Assembly: GCF_002242805.1 (NCBI RefSeq) | Contig: NZ_MCGQ01000003.1 | Location: 1 to 64,000, forward strand | Direction: 5' to 3' | Length of the DNA: 64,000 bases | Source: Streptomyces diastatochromogenes | Lineage (GTDB): Bacteria > Actinomycetota > Actinomycetes > Streptomycetales > Streptomycetaceae | Part shown: in pieces, positions 19,316 through 27,749 of the stretch | How the letters are laid out: each line of letters starts with the position of its first letter | Numbering within the stretch: position 1 is the stretch's first letter | The notes under the pieces: model-generated | Databases searched by the model: none | Seen by the model: only the letters and a program-made list of their open reading frames with translations | Told to the model about the DNA's origin: nothing | Translations under genes and position numbers: made by a program

Positions 19316-19331
19316 ATGCGCTCCCTTCACG

Positions 19332-19347
19332 AGTGGTAAAGACCACT
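19332..19347. promoter_or_regulatory. DasR-like operator (dre) upstream of the hexosaminidase
   Basis: AGTGGTAAAGACCACT matches 14 of 16 positions of the palindromic DasR site AGTGGTCTAGACCACT; only two central bases differ. The extended arms read GAGTGGT/ACCACTC. It lies in the 62-bp gap between the hexosaminidase and the divergent DUF4429 gene and could affect both. DasR control of aminosugar enzymes is well established in Streptomyces. Confidence 0.82.
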
Positions 19348-19377
19348 CTCCCGCAGATCCGGTGAAACAATCCCCGC

Positions 19378-20259
19378 ATGGCGGAAATCATCCAGAAGGA
19401 CGGCACCTGGGCCTTCGACGGCGACGCCCTCAGGCTGACCCCCGGGCGGGACAAGAACGTCGGTCTGCTGCGCGGCACGCTGGGTGAACTCGTCGTACCG
19501 CTGGGCGCGTTGGCGGGCGTCTCCTTCGAGCAGGGGAAGAAGTCGGGGCGGCTGAGGCTGCGGCTGCGCGACGGCGCCGACCCGCTGCTGCACGCCACCG
19601 GCGGCCGGCTCACCGAGCCGCACGACCCGTACCAGCTGACCGTGGAGTCCGACCGGTACGGCGTCGCCGAGTACTTCGCGGACGAGGTCCGCAACGCCCT
19701 GCTGCTGGACGGGGTTTCCCCGGATCCGGTCGCCGGGTACCTGCTGCCGGGGCCGTCCGTGCCGCTGTCCGTCTCGGCCGGGGACGGCACGGCGGGCTTC
19801 GACGGCGAGCGGGTGCGTCTGGAGTGGAACTGGAAGACGGAGGACGCGAAGGCCGCCACCGGTCCCCGGACGATCGCGCTCACCGAGATCACGGCCGTGG
19901 AGTGGCAGCCGGCGGCGGGGCTGGAGAACGGCCATCTGCGCTTCACCGTGCGCAGCGTGCCCGCCACCGCACCGCCGAAGTACGACCCCAACGCGGTCGA
20001 GCTGTGGGGCTTCAAGCGGGACCCGCTGATGGCCCTGATCGCGGCCGCCGTACAGGCCCGGCTGCCGCACCCGTCGGCCCCGCCCGCCGAGACGGCCGTA
20101 CGACCCGGGCCGGCGCAGCTCACGAACGCGCCCCCCGCCGAGGACGACCACGACGCACTGCTGCGACGGCTGCGCGAGCTGGGCGAGCTGCACCGCTCGG
20201 GGGTGCTGACGGACGAGGAGTTCGCCCTGGCGAAACAGGCGGTCCTGAGGCGCATGTAG
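19378..20259 (+). CDS. DUF4429/SHOCT-domain protein
   Basis: This 293-residue cytoplasmic protein has two copies of a PH-like beta-rich module: residues about 1-110 (VDGTWAFDGD-like opening AEIIQKDGTWAFDGDALRL, then LPLGALAGVSFEQGKKSG) and about 125-220 (GFDGERVRLEWNWKTEDAK, ALTEITAVEWQPAAG). The C-terminal ~40 residues form a SHOCT helix pair (LLRRLRELGELHRSGVLTDE then FALAKQAVLRRM). Function is unknown in this family, although PH-like plus SHOCT suggests membrane or oligomer association. It diverges from the hexosaminidase and may share its DasR-like site. Confidence 0.85.
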   Translation: MAEIIQKDGTWAFDGDALRLTPGRDKNVGLLRGTLGELVVPLGALAGVSFEQGKKSGRLRLRLRDGADPLLHATGGRLTEPHDPYQLTVESDRYGVAEYFADEVRNALLLDGVSPDPVAGYLLPGPSVPLSVSAGDGTAGFDGERVRLEWNWKTEDAKAATGPRTIALTEITAVEWQPAAGLENGHLRFTVRSVPATAPPKYDPNAVELWGFKRDPLMALIAAAVQARLPHPSAPPAETAVRPGPAQLTNAPPAEDDHDALLRRLRELGELHRSGVLTDEEFALAKQAVLRRM

Positions 20260-20275
20260 ACGCACGCAGAGGACC

Positions 20276-20292
20276 GCCTGCTCTCAGCAGGC
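20276..20292. terminator. Short hairpin between convergent genes
   Basis: GCCTGCT at 20276-20282 pairs with AGCAGGC at 20286-20292 around a three-base loop. It sits in the 33-bp gap between the DUF4429 stop and the phosphatase stop, as expected of a shared terminator. Confidence 0.6.
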
Positions 20293-21873
20293 CTACTTGG
20301 CCTTGCGTGCCACCGTGAAGTGGTCGATCCGGTCACCGGTCTCGGCGATGCCCTGGACCTTCAGGGTGGTGTAGCGGCCCTTCGGCGCGGGGGTGACGTC
20401 CACGCGCAGGAAGGAGTAGTTCAGGTAGCGGACGCGCGACCAGGTGACGGTCTCGTTCTGCTTGCCGTCCTTGAGGTTGACGAAGGAGGCCACGGAGTCG
20501 ACCTCGTGCTCGTGACCCTCGTACGAGTCCGGGGCGGTGAAGGCGTAGAGGCTGCGGCCCGCCGCACCGGCCGTGACGTACACCACGCCCTCGGTGTCGG
20601 AGTATGCCGTCTCGCCGATCGGCAGCTTCTTGACGACCTGGTTGCCCTTGATGACGTCGGTGCGCTCGTACTGGTGGTTGTGGCCGTTGATGACCAGGTC
20701 CACCTGGTACTTGTCGAACAGCGGCACCCACTCCTGGCGCACGCCCCCCTCCGAGGCGTGCGCGGTGGAGGTGCAGTACGCGCAGTGGTGGAAGAACACG
20801 ATGACGAAGTCGATGTCGTCCGAGGCGCGGAACTTCTTCAGCTGATCCTCGAACCACTTCGTCTGGGTTCCGCCGGAGATGCCCAGGTTCGCCGGGATCT
20901 CGAAGGAGACGTCGTTCGGGTCCAGCGAGATGATCGCCGTGTTGCCGTAGACGAAGGAGTAGACACCCGGGAGGTTCTTCGCGTCCGGGCCGTTGTCGGG
21001 GAGGCTCCAGCGGGCCTCCTCGCCGCCGTAGCCGTTCGGCGAGTACCAGGCCTCCATGTCGTGGTTGCCGTACGAGACCATCCACGGGACCTGCTTGGCG
21101 ACCGACTCGGTCTGGTACAGGAACTGGTCCCAGGTGCGCGAGTCGAAGCCGGTGTCGGTGGTCTTGCCCTGGCCCGCCGGGTCGCCGTAGGCGATGTCAC
21201 CGGCGTGCAGGTGGAAGGCCGGGTCCTGGCCGAGGATCAGGCTGTCGTTGGCCAGGGCGTGGTAGCTGACGCCCTGGTCGCCGAAGGCCGTGAAGGTGAA
21301 CGGCGCCTTGTGGGCGGGGGCGGTGGTGAAGGTGCCCAGGGTGCCCAGCAGGTGCGGCTCGGCCGGGTCGAAGCCCTGGTGGCCCACGCCGTAGTAGTAG
21401 GTCCTGCCCGGGCGCAGGTGGGTGAGCTTGGCGTGGATGTAGTACTGGGTGTGGTCGCCGCTCGCGCCGACGCCGGCCGGGGTGTAGAGGGTGCGGACCT
21501 CGGCGGGGATCTTGCGGGAGAGGTCGCACGGGTGGCCGCCGATGCGGATGAACGGGTCCTTCACCGCGACCGGGACCTGCCAGGAGACAGTGATCTCGGT
21601 GCGCGGGTCGTTGCCCCAGGCCAGGTGGCGGCCGAAGGGGGCGACATAGGCGCCGTCGACCTGCTCGGTGGCGGGGGCGGTGCGCTGGGTCGGTACGGCG
21701 GCCTGGGCGGTGCCGCCCGGTATGAACGCGCCGCCCGTGACGGCGCCCAGAGTGACGGCACCGCCTCTGATCATGGTGCGCCGCGAGAATCTGGCGCGCA
21801 GGTACTCATGCTGCTCGGCCATGCTCATGCGCTCGGCCAGCTTCTCGGGTACTCCCATACGAGGAATGTCCAT
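20293..21873 (-). CDS. Exported purple-acid-phosphatase-like metallophosphoesterase
   Basis: This 526-residue secreted enzyme likely hydrolyses phosphate esters. The N-terminus carries a twin-arginine-type signal, SRRTMIRGGAVTLGAVTGGA, after about 30 residues. A fibronectin-like N-terminal domain (EITVSWQVPVAV, YYYGVGHQG) precedes the dinuclear metal domain with the ordered motifs FGDQG, HAGDIAYGDPAG, YGNHDME, FFHHCAYC and NGHNHQYERT, all metal or phosphate ligands of purple acid phosphatases. The ATG at 21873 (MDIPRMGVPEK) is chosen; ATG 21858 is an alternative and neither has a good ribosome site. Phosphate scavenging is the probable role. Confidence 0.88.
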   Translation of the reverse strand: MDIPRMGVPEKLAERMSMAEQHEYLRARFSRRTMIRGGAVTLGAVTGGAFIPGGTAQAAVPTQRTAPATEQVDGAYVAPFGRHLAWGNDPRTEITVSWQVPVAVKDPFIRIGGHPCDLSRKIPAEVRTLYTPAGVGASGDHTQYYIHAKLTHLRPGRTYYYGVGHQGFDPAEPHLLGTLGTFTTAPAHKAPFTFTAFGDQGVSYHALANDSLILGQDPAFHLHAGDIAYGDPAGQGKTTDTGFDSRTWDQFLYQTESVAKQVPWMVSYGNHDMEAWYSPNGYGGEEARWSLPDNGPDAKNLPGVYSFVYGNTAIISLDPNDVSFEIPANLGISGGTQTKWFEDQLKKFRASDDIDFVIVFFHHCAYCTSTAHASEGGVRQEWVPLFDKYQVDLVINGHNHQYERTDVIKGNQVVKKLPIGETAYSDTEGVVYVTAGAAGRSLYAFTAPDSYEGHEHEVDSVASFVNLKDGKQNETVTWSRVRYLNYSFLRVDVTPAPKGRYTTLKVQGIAETGDRIDHFTVARKAK

Positions 21874-22023
21874 GGCGTCTGAAACTCGTGGGTCCGGGCG
21901 ACGCGGCACAAGACGCAGGATGGACAGCTTGCGAACAGAGCCCCATAAGAGTTTCAACAGGCGCTTGCCCGGAATCGGGCACGATTCTTGCGAAACTCGC
22001 GCCGGTACCCCAGGATCTACCGG

Positions 22024-22281
22024 GTGCACGAGGAACTTGTCGATCATCTGACGCGGTCCACGCCCCTGAACCGGGGCGAGGCGCTGCGGGTGGTCCAGGA
22101 CGTGCTCGCCTTCTTCGACGAGACGACGCAGGACTACGTCCGTCGCCGCCACCGCGAACTGCAGGCCCAGGGCCTGCAGAACACGGAGATCTTCGAACGG
22201 ATCGAGGCGGACCTGAAATACCGGGCGGTGGCGCCGCCGGAGCTGACGCTCAGGCAGCTGCGCCGCATGGTCTACGGCTGA
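22024..22281 (+). CDS. Small conserved-looking protein upstream of glmS
   Basis: This 85-residue protein is predicted all-helical and basic (EELVDHLTRSTPLNRGEALR, ending PPELTLRQLRRMVYG). It has no signal peptide or Cys. I do not recognise the family. The GTG at 22024 is preferred over the upstream ATG 21988 because AGGA lies eight bases before it. It stops only 37 bases before glmS and is on the same strand, so the two are probably co-transcribed; a role near cell-wall precursor supply is conceivable but unproven. Codon bias (GC-rich third positions) supports real coding. Confidence 0.65.
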   Translation: MHEELVDHLTRSTPLNRGEALRVVQDVLAFFDETTQDYVRRRHRELQAQGLQNTEIFERIEADLKYRAVAPPELTLRQLRRMVYG

Positions 22282-22318
22282 GAACCAGTCGGAACCACGG
22301 ACTGAGGAATACCTATAT

Positions 22319-24136
22319 ATGTGCGGAATTGTCGGATACATCGGGAAGCGTGACGTGGCGCCCCTCCTCCTGGAGGGCCTGCAGCGCCTGGAGTACCGCG
22401 GCTACGACTCGGCGGGCATCGTCGTCACCTCCCCGAAGACGGCCGGCCTGAAGATGGTCAAGGCCAAGGGCCGGGTGCGCGACCTGGAGGCCAAGGTCCC
22501 CGCGCGCTTCAAGGGCACCACCGGTATCGCCCACACCCGCTGGGCCACCCACGGCGCCCCCTCCGACGTGAACGCCCACCCGCACATGTCGGCCGACCAG
22601 AAGGTCGCCGTCGTGCACAACGGCATCATCGACAACGCCTCCGACCTGCGCCGCAAGCTGGAGGCGGACGGCGTCGAGTTCCTCTCCGAGACCGACACCG
22701 AGGTCCTCGTCCACCTGATCGCCCGCTCCCAGGCCGAGACCCTGGAGGAGAAGGTCCGCCAGGCCCTGCGCGTGGTCGAGGGCACCTACGGCATCGCGGT
22801 GATGCACGCCGACTTCTCCGACCGCATCGTGGTGGCCCGCAACGGCTCCCCGGTGGTCCTCGGCATCGGTGAGAAGGAGATGTTCGTCGCCTCCGACATC
22901 GCCGCCCTGGTCGCCCACACCCGGCAGATAGTGACGCTGGACGACGGCGAGATGGCCACCCTCAAGGCCGACGACTTCCGCACGTACACCACCGAGGGCA
23001 CCCGTACGACGGCCGAACCGACCACCGTGGAGTGGGAGGCGGCGTCGTACGACATGGGCGGCCACGACACGTACATGCACAAGGAGATCCACGAGCAGGC
23101 CGACGCCGTGGACCGCGTGCTGCGCGGCCGCATCGACGACCGCTTCTCCACCGTGCACCTCGGCGGTCTGAACCTGGACGCCCGCGAGGCGCGCAAGATC
23201 CGCCGGGTGAAGATCCTCGGCTGCGGCACCTCGTACCACGCGGGCATGATCGGCGCCCAGATGATCGAGGAGCTGGCCCGCATCCCCGCCGACGCCGAGC
23301 CGGCCTCCGAGTTCCGCTACCGCAACGCGGTCGTGGACCCCGACACCCTGTACGTGGCCGTGTCCCAGTCCGGTGAGACGTACGACGTCCTCGCCGCCGT
23401 CCAGGAGCTGAAGCGCAAGGGCGCCCGCGTCCTCGGCGTGGTGAACGTCGTCGGCTCGGCGATCGCCCGCGAGGCCGACGGCGGCATCTATGTGCACGCC
23501 GGCCCCGAGGTCTGCGTGGTCTCCACCAAGTGCTTCACCAACACCACGGTCGCCTTCGCGCTGCTGGCCCTGCACCTCGGCCGCACCCGTGACCTCTCGG
23601 TCCGCGACGGCAAGCGCATCATCGAGGGCCTGCGCAAGCTGCCCGCGCAGATCTCCGAGATCCTCGACCAGGAGGAGGAGATCAAGAAGCTGGCGGAGCA
23701 GTACGCCGAGGCCCGCTCGATGCTCTTCATCGGCCGTGTGCGGGGCTACCCGGTGGCCCGCGAGGCCTCCCTGAAGCTCAAGGAGGTCTCCTACATCCAC
23801 GCCGAGGCCTACCCCGCCTCCGAGCTGAAGCACGGCCCGCTGGCCCTCATCGAGCCGGCCTTGCCGACGGTGGCGATCGTCCCCGACGACGACCTCCTGG
23901 AGAAGAACCGCGCGGCCCTGGAGGAGATCAAGGCCCGCAGCGGCAAGATCCTCGCGGTGGCCCACCAGGTCCAGGAGAAGGCCGACGAGACGATCGTGGT
24001 CCCGAAGAACGAGGACGAACTCGACCCGATCCTCATGGGCATCCCGCTCCAGCTGCTGTCGTACCACACGGCGAAGGTCCTCGGGCGCGACATCGACAAG
24101 CCCAGGAACCTCGCGAAGTCAGTGACAGTGGAGTAA
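22319..24136 (+). CDS. glmS: Glutamine-fructose-6-phosphate aminotransferase (isomerising)
   Basis: This 605-residue enzyme makes glucosamine-6-phosphate, the entry to peptidoglycan amino sugars. The glutaminase domain begins MCGIVGYIGKRDV with nucleophile Cys2, and contains RLEYRGYDSAG and THGAPSDVNAHPH. Two SIS domains follow (ILGCGTSYHAG; SQSGETYDV; ASLKLKEVSYIHAEAYPASE) and the protein ends KPRNLAKSVTVE, the canonical GlmS tail with the catalytic Lys. No glmS ribozyme is seen, as expected for this phylum. GAGGA sits 10 bases upstream. A dispersed repeat and a terminator follow. Confidence 0.96.
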   Translation: MCGIVGYIGKRDVAPLLLEGLQRLEYRGYDSAGIVVTSPKTAGLKMVKAKGRVRDLEAKVPARFKGTTGIAHTRWATHGAPSDVNAHPHMSADQKVAVVHNGIIDNASDLRRKLEADGVEFLSETDTEVLVHLIARSQAETLEEKVRQALRVVEGTYGIAVMHADFSDRIVVARNGSPVVLGIGEKEMFVASDIAALVAHTRQIVTLDDGEMATLKADDFRTYTTEGTRTTAEPTTVEWEAASYDMGGHDTYMHKEIHEQADAVDRVLRGRIDDRFSTVHLGGLNLDAREARKIRRVKILGCGTSYHAGMIGAQMIEELARIPADAEPASEFRYRNAVVDPDTLYVAVSQSGETYDVLAAVQELKRKGARVLGVVNVVGSAIAREADGGIYVHAGPEVCVVSTKCFTNTTVAFALLALHLGRTRDLSVRDGKRIIEGLRKLPAQISEILDQEEEIKKLAEQYAEARSMLFIGRVRGYPVAREASLKLKEVSYIHAEAYPASELKHGPLALIEPALPTVAIVPDDDLLEKNRAALEEIKARSGKILAVAHQVQEKADETIVVPKNEDELDPILMGIPLQLLSYHTAKVLGRDIDKPRNLAKSVTVE

Positions 24137-24141
24137 CTCCC

Positions 24142-24185
24142 TAGGGGCGCGGGGAACTGCGCGACCAGCCCCCACGCACCCGCAC
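24142..24185 (+). repeat. Streptomyces dispersed intergenic repeat
   Basis: The segment beginning TAGGGGCGCGGGGAACTGCG and continuing with CGACCAGCCCCCACGCACCC resembles a short repeat that I know to be scattered in intergenic regions of many Streptomyces genomes, usually just after stop codons. It begins five bases after the glmS stop. Its self-complementary core suggests a transcript-end hairpin; copy number here cannot be counted from one window. Confidence 0.6.
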
Positions 24186-24203
24186 AGGCGCGACGAACAG
24201 AAC

Positions 24204-24239
24204 GGACCCCCACGTGTGCCACCGATCACGTGGGGGTCC
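24204..24239. terminator. Terminator between glmS and the membrane-protein gene
   Basis: GGACCCCCACGTG (24204-24216) pairs perfectly with CACGTGGGGGTCC (24227-24239) around a 10-base loop. It lies between the converging glmS and GPR1/FUN34/YaaH genes and can act in both directions. Confidence 0.88.
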
Positions 24240-24257
24240 TCTCCGTGCCGCCGCACA

Positions 24258-24818
24258 TCAGCCGGTGGCCGTCACCCCCCGGCGGGCGGCACGTCCGGGA
24301 AGCGCCGTCGGCCAGTGCGCGAGCGCCGCCGTCGCCGCGTACCAGGCAACCGCACCGGAGACCGCGGCCACCCAGCCGCCGACCTTCGCGAGAGAGGAGC
24401 TGTCGGCGAAGGCCGCGACGGCGAGCAGCAGCATCGCCAGGAACAGGAGCCCGTGGACGAGCTGACCGAGGCTGTCGCCGCCCGCCAGGGTCAGCGTGAG
24501 GGCCACGAGGGCGAACAGCAGCAGGAACAGGCCGGTCGCGTTGGCCGACATCTGACCCGCGACGGCCCAGGTGAACCAGAGAGCGCCGAGGGCCACGAAG
24601 CCGGTGCCGGAGCCGCTGTCACCGGCACGGAAGGCCAGCAGGCCGACGAGGAACAGGGCGATGCCGCCCACGTAGTGAGCGAGTGACACGGCGTCGGATG
24701 CCCCTACGCCGTCGATCACGCCGGTTGTGCCGAGCCCGAACGCCAACAGGGTGATACCCAGGGCGAGTCGGCCGACCACGGTGGTGTTTCCACTTCCCGC
24801 TGAGACGTCGTTGTCCAC
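24258..24818 (-). CDS. GPR1/FUN34/YaaH-type six-helix membrane protein
   Basis: This 186-residue integral membrane protein has six predicted helices (ALGITLLAFGLG, AHYVGGIALFLVGLLAF, FVALGALWFTWAVAGQ, ATGLFLLLFALVALTL, LVHGLLFLAMLLLAVAAF, GGWVAAVSGAVAWYAATAAL). The order, small residues and length fit the acetate/succinate channel-like GPR1/FUN34/YaaH family. The FLLLFALVALTLTLAG and GGWVAAVSGAVAWYAA segments are the most family-like. The NPAPLGL entry motif of the best-known members is not obvious, so substrate is open. Start is GTG 24818, with GGGAG six bases upstream. Confidence 0.75.
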   Translation of the reverse strand: MDNDVSAGSGNTTVVGRLALGITLLAFGLGTTGVIDGVGASDAVSLAHYVGGIALFLVGLLAFRAGDSGSGTGFVALGALWFTWAVAGQMSANATGLFLLLFALVALTLTLAGGDSLGQLVHGLLFLAMLLLAVAAFADSSSLAKVGGWVAAVSGAVAWYAATAALAHWPTALPGRAARRGVTATG

Positions 24819-24943
24819 GGCGGGCTCCCTTCATGCATGTGCAGTTGCGCGGTGACCGATATATGCCCTTCACAAGGGCACAAACACCTCTACGCGCGAG
24901 TAGTTTCAGGCTGCACAAAGGGAGTTGACAGAGTGTCGGAAGC

Positions 24944-25471
24944 TCAGGGAATGACGATCACGGGCCGCTGTGCACGCTTGGCGAGCCGCCCGGCCACGGA
25001 GCCGAAGATCCGGCCCACGATGCCGTGCGTCGAGCCGACCACGATCGCGTCGGCCTCGTACTCCCGCCCCACCTCTTCGAGTTCGTGGCAGATGTCACCG
25101 CCGCGCTCGACCAGGATCCAGGGCACCTCGGCCAGATAGTCCGCGCACGCCAACTCCAGACCCAGCACCTCGGTGCGGTGGTCCGGCACGTCGACGAAGA
25201 CGGGCGGCTCACAGCCGGCCCACACCGTGGTGGGCAGCCGGTTGGCCACGTGGACGATGATCAGGCCCGAGCCGGAGCGGTGGGCCATGCCGATGGCGTA
25301 GGCGAGGGCGCGCTCGCTGGACGTCGAGCCGTCGAAGCCGACGACCACACCGTGCTTGAAGGCGGGGTCGCAGGAAGGGCTTGACTCTTCCGCCGCCAGG
25401 GGCTCGGCCGCCGTGGGATCGGCGACGGGCCGCTTGCGGTCCGCGGGTTCGAAGAATTCGTGACCGGCCAT
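24944..25471 (-). CDS. Universal stress protein (UspA family)
   Basis: This 175-residue cytoplasmic protein has a single Usp domain from about residue 40: GVVVGFDGSTSSERALAYAI at the start, SGLIIVHVANRLP, and the ATP-binding GSTHGIVGRIFGSVAGRLAK near the end (Gx2Gx9GS/T type), finishing RPVIVIP. An acidic N-terminal extension of about 38 residues precedes it. Usp proteins bind ATP and respond to stress or hypoxia. The reading frame is open far upstream, but the sequence before ATG 25471 lacks Usp features and reads through a low-coding region. Confidence 0.88.
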   Translation of the reverse strand: MAGHEFFEPADRKRPVADPTAAEPLAAEESSPSCDPAFKHGVVVGFDGSTSSERALAYAIGMAHRSGSGLIIVHVANRLPTTVWAGCEPPVFVDVPDHRTEVLGLELACADYLAEVPWILVERGGDICHELEEVGREYEADAIVVGSTHGIVGRIFGSVAGRLAKRAQRPVIVIP

Positions 25472-25786
25472 GGCTGTCTCGGCGTTGTGATCCTTTGTGG
25501 GTGGGGGGTGACATCGGGTGGCGGTGCTGTGTCCGGGATTCGTCTTCCCAACCCCATACCCCCAAGGGTACGGCGGCACGCCTCCTCTGCCCAGATCGCG
25601 CACACGCTCCGTAAGCGGCCCCCCGGTGTCCGTAGGGGTTCCCCGGAGCATGCACGAGCAGCGCCCGTAACGCAATGGTTGCTGCCCCGTACAGGCGGTT
25701 TGCACAGGATCCCGGGGCGACGGCCGGTGACCGACCGATCGAACAGGCGTTGAACCCCGGTGAGCCATCGCCACAGGGAGTACGAG
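25472..25786. promoter_or_regulatory. Divergent promoter region between usp and a small membrane protein gene
   Basis: This 315-bp gap should hold promoters in both directions. A symmetric element TACCC-CCAA-GGGTA lies at 25557-25570, about 85 bp upstream of the usp start. Its arms resemble the G-tract operators of CsoR copper sensors. No RNA gene or other strong structure was seen. The operator reading is tentative. Confidence 0.35.
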
Positions 25787-26044
25787 ATGTCCGGACCCCG
25801 CTCCACCTCCGACCCGCACCCCGCCCCGGACACCACGAGCGACGTGATCCGCTGGGCGGCCTTCAGCTGCGTCCTCGTACCCGTGGTCCTCGTCTGGTAC
25901 GGCACCTCGCTCGCCGGTGCCGCCGGCACCGCCCTCGGCCTCGCCGCCGTCACGGCCGCCTGCCGCGTCCTGCTGCGGCGGTCCGAGCGTTGCGCCGCGC
26001 AAAGAGGCGGACGTCACACCAAGGAGAAGACACCGGTCGACTGA
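25787..26044 (+). CDS. Small single-span or two-span membrane protein
   Basis: This 85-residue protein has a polar N-terminus and hydrophobic segments WAAFSCVLVPVVLVWYGTSL and AGAAGTALGLAAVTAACRVLL, then a basic tail rich in Arg and Lys (RRSERCAAQRGGRHTKEK). A positively charged C-terminal end suggests it stays in the cytoplasm, giving a hairpin topology. No family is recognised. AGGGAG six bases upstream supports ATG 25787; an in-frame GTG at 25760 is an alternative. It lies 373 bp upstream of adpA and likely has its own transcript. Confidence 0.65.
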   Translation: MSGPRSTSDPHPAPDTTSDVIRWAAFSCVLVPVVLVWYGTSLAGAAGTALGLAAVTAACRVLLRRSERCAAQRGGRHTKEKTPVD

Positions 26045-26417
26045 CCGGTTTTTGCGCCTAGGAACGCTTCTTTTCGGCCAACTTCTGGATACCGTTCCGG
26101 AGGGGTCGTACCCACCCCCCAACCCCCGTTCCACCTGCACGGAAAGGGTCTGAGCGGACCCGCGCACCCTACGCGGTTTGGCCACTGCGACAAGGCGCAC
26201 TTCCCTGCACGGCCCACGAGTGCAACCCTTCGTGATCGAATGCTTCACGCCAAGTTGTCATGTCGACAATGTCCGGCGTGTCTAACCGGCCACCGTGAGA
26301 CCGCGGTAGCCAGTAGATTCGATCTTGATTACGGCGGGGGACTCGTGCAGGACCGAGGGGAAACGTGCAGGAGCGACACAACCGAGGAGCCGCGACCACC
26401 GAGGGGGGCTTAGCAGG
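26045..26417 (+). promoter_or_regulatory. Long regulatory region upstream of adpA
   Basis: This 373-bp gap precedes adpA, a gene with a long, multiply regulated upstream region in other streptomycetes (autoregulation by AdpA, BldD and gamma-butyrolactone receptors are published). I can see one symmetric element, TTGTCATGTCGACAA at 26255-26269, and a GGAACG/CGTTCC pair around 26062-26098. I could not assign either to a named regulator. No ORF is convincing here. Confidence 0.45.
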
Positions 26418-27626
26418 ATGAGCCACGACTCCACTGCCGCGCCGGAAGCCGCGGCCCGGAAACTCTCCGGGCGACGCCGCAAGGAAATCGTCGCGGTGCT
26501 GCTGTTCAGCGGCGGCCCCATCTTCGAGAGTTCCATTCCGCTGTCGGTGTTCGGGATCGACCGCCAGGACGCCGGCGTGCCGCGCTACCGACTGCTGGTG
26601 TGCGCCGGCGAGGAAGGCCCACTGCGGACCACAGGGGGCCTGGAACTCACCGCACCGCATGGGCTCGAGGCGATCTCGCGCGCGGGTACGGTCGTCGTAC
26701 CGGCCTGGCGCTCGATCACCTCACCGCCGCCGGAGGAGGCGCTCGACGCACTGCGCCGTGCGCACGAGGAGGGCGCCCGTATCGTCGGGCTGTGTACCGG
26801 GGCCTTCGTCCTGGCCGCGGCCGGACTGCTGGACGGCCGCCCGGCGACCACACACTGGATGTACGCGCCGACGCTGGCCAAGCGCTATCCGTCGGTGCAC
26901 GTGGATCCGCGCGAACTGTTCGTCGACGACGGAGACGTACTGACCTCCGCCGGTACGGCGGCGGGGATCGACCTGTGTCTGCACATCGTGCGGACGGACC
27001 ACGGCAACGAGGCGGCCGGCGCGCTGGCCCGCCGGCTGGTGGTCCCGCCGCGCCGCAGCGGCGGCCAGGAGCGCTATCTCGACAGGTCTTTACCAGAGGA
27101 GATCGGCGCCGACCCGCTCGCCGAGGTCGTCGCCTGGGCGCTGGAACACCTCCACGAGCAGTTCGACGTGGAGACGCTGGCGGCACGCGCCTACATGAGC
27201 CGACGTACGTTCGACCGCCGGTTCCGCTCGCTCACCGGCAGCGCCCCGCTGCAGTGGCTGATCACCCAGCGGGTGCTGCAGGCGCAGCGGCTGCTGGAGA
27301 CGTCGGACTACTCCGTGGACGAGGTGGCGGGCCGCTGCGGCTTCCGCTCACCGGTCGCGCTGCGCGGGCACTTCCGCCGCCAGCTCGGCTCGTCCCCCGC
27401 CGCCTACCGGGCCGCCTACCGGGCCCGACGGCCGCAGGGCGAGCGGCACGCTGACACGGAGGCGCAGGTGGCGCAGCCAGGACTGTCGGGCGCGCCCGGC
27501 CTGCCCGGTCCCGGACCGCTGGGCCACACGCCCCCGGTCCTGCACCCGGACCGGGAGAGCGGGGTCCCGATGCAGAGCCGCCGCCAGCCGGTGAGCCTGC
27601 TGCCGGGACCGCGCAGCGGCAGCTGA
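26418..27626 (+). CDS. adpA: AdpA (BldH), AraC-family central regulator of development
   Basis: This 402-residue activator/repressor controls morphological differentiation and secondary metabolism. Residues about 25-200 form a DJ-1/PfpI-like dimerisation domain (GARIVGLCTGAFVLAAAGLL). The C-terminal AraC/XylS domain has two helix-turn-helices (ETLAARAYMSRRTFDRRFRS; VDEVAGRCGFRSPVALRGHF). Leu 225, in the linker between the domains, is a TTA codon (27090-27092), so translation should need the bldA tRNA, as in S. coelicolor. The start follows GAGGGGG. The low-complexity C-terminal tail is normal for the family. Confidence 0.96.
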   Translation: MSHDSTAAPEAAARKLSGRRRKEIVAVLLFSGGPIFESSIPLSVFGIDRQDAGVPRYRLLVCAGEEGPLRTTGGLELTAPHGLEAISRAGTVVVPAWRSITSPPPEEALDALRRAHEEGARIVGLCTGAFVLAAAGLLDGRPATTHWMYAPTLAKRYPSVHVDPRELFVDDGDVLTSAGTAAGIDLCLHIVRTDHGNEAAGALARRLVVPPRRSGGQERYLDRSLPEEIGADPLAEVVAWALEHLHEQFDVETLAARAYMSRRTFDRRFRSLTGSAPLQWLITQRVLQAQRLLETSDYSVDEVAGRCGFRSPVALRGHFRRQLGSSPAAYRAAYRARRPQGERHADTEAQVAQPGLSGAPGLPGPGPLGHTPPVLHPDRESGVPMQSRRQPVSLLPGPRSGS

Positions 27627-27637
27627 GCGAGGCGTAC

Positions 27638-27677
27638 AGAGGAGAGGGGGCGGGCACACACCCGCCCCCTCTCCTCT
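27638..27677 (+). terminator. Strong terminator after adpA
   Basis: A 17-bp perfect stem (AGAGGAGAGGGGGCGGG at 27638-27654, complement at 27661-27677) encloses a CACACA loop. It starts 11 bases after the adpA stop and separates adpA from orn. Confidence 0.93.
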
Positions 27678-27749
27678 ATACCTCCAGCGGCGAGATCACC
27701 CCGTGCACGGCAGACCCGCGGAGCGACCTCGCGCCGTAAGGTGAGACAC

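Noticed and set aside
22281..22318. glmS ribozyme or leader riboswitch before glmS
   Set aside because: Only 37 bases separate the small gene from glmS and no ribozyme core is present; that class is known from Firmicutes.
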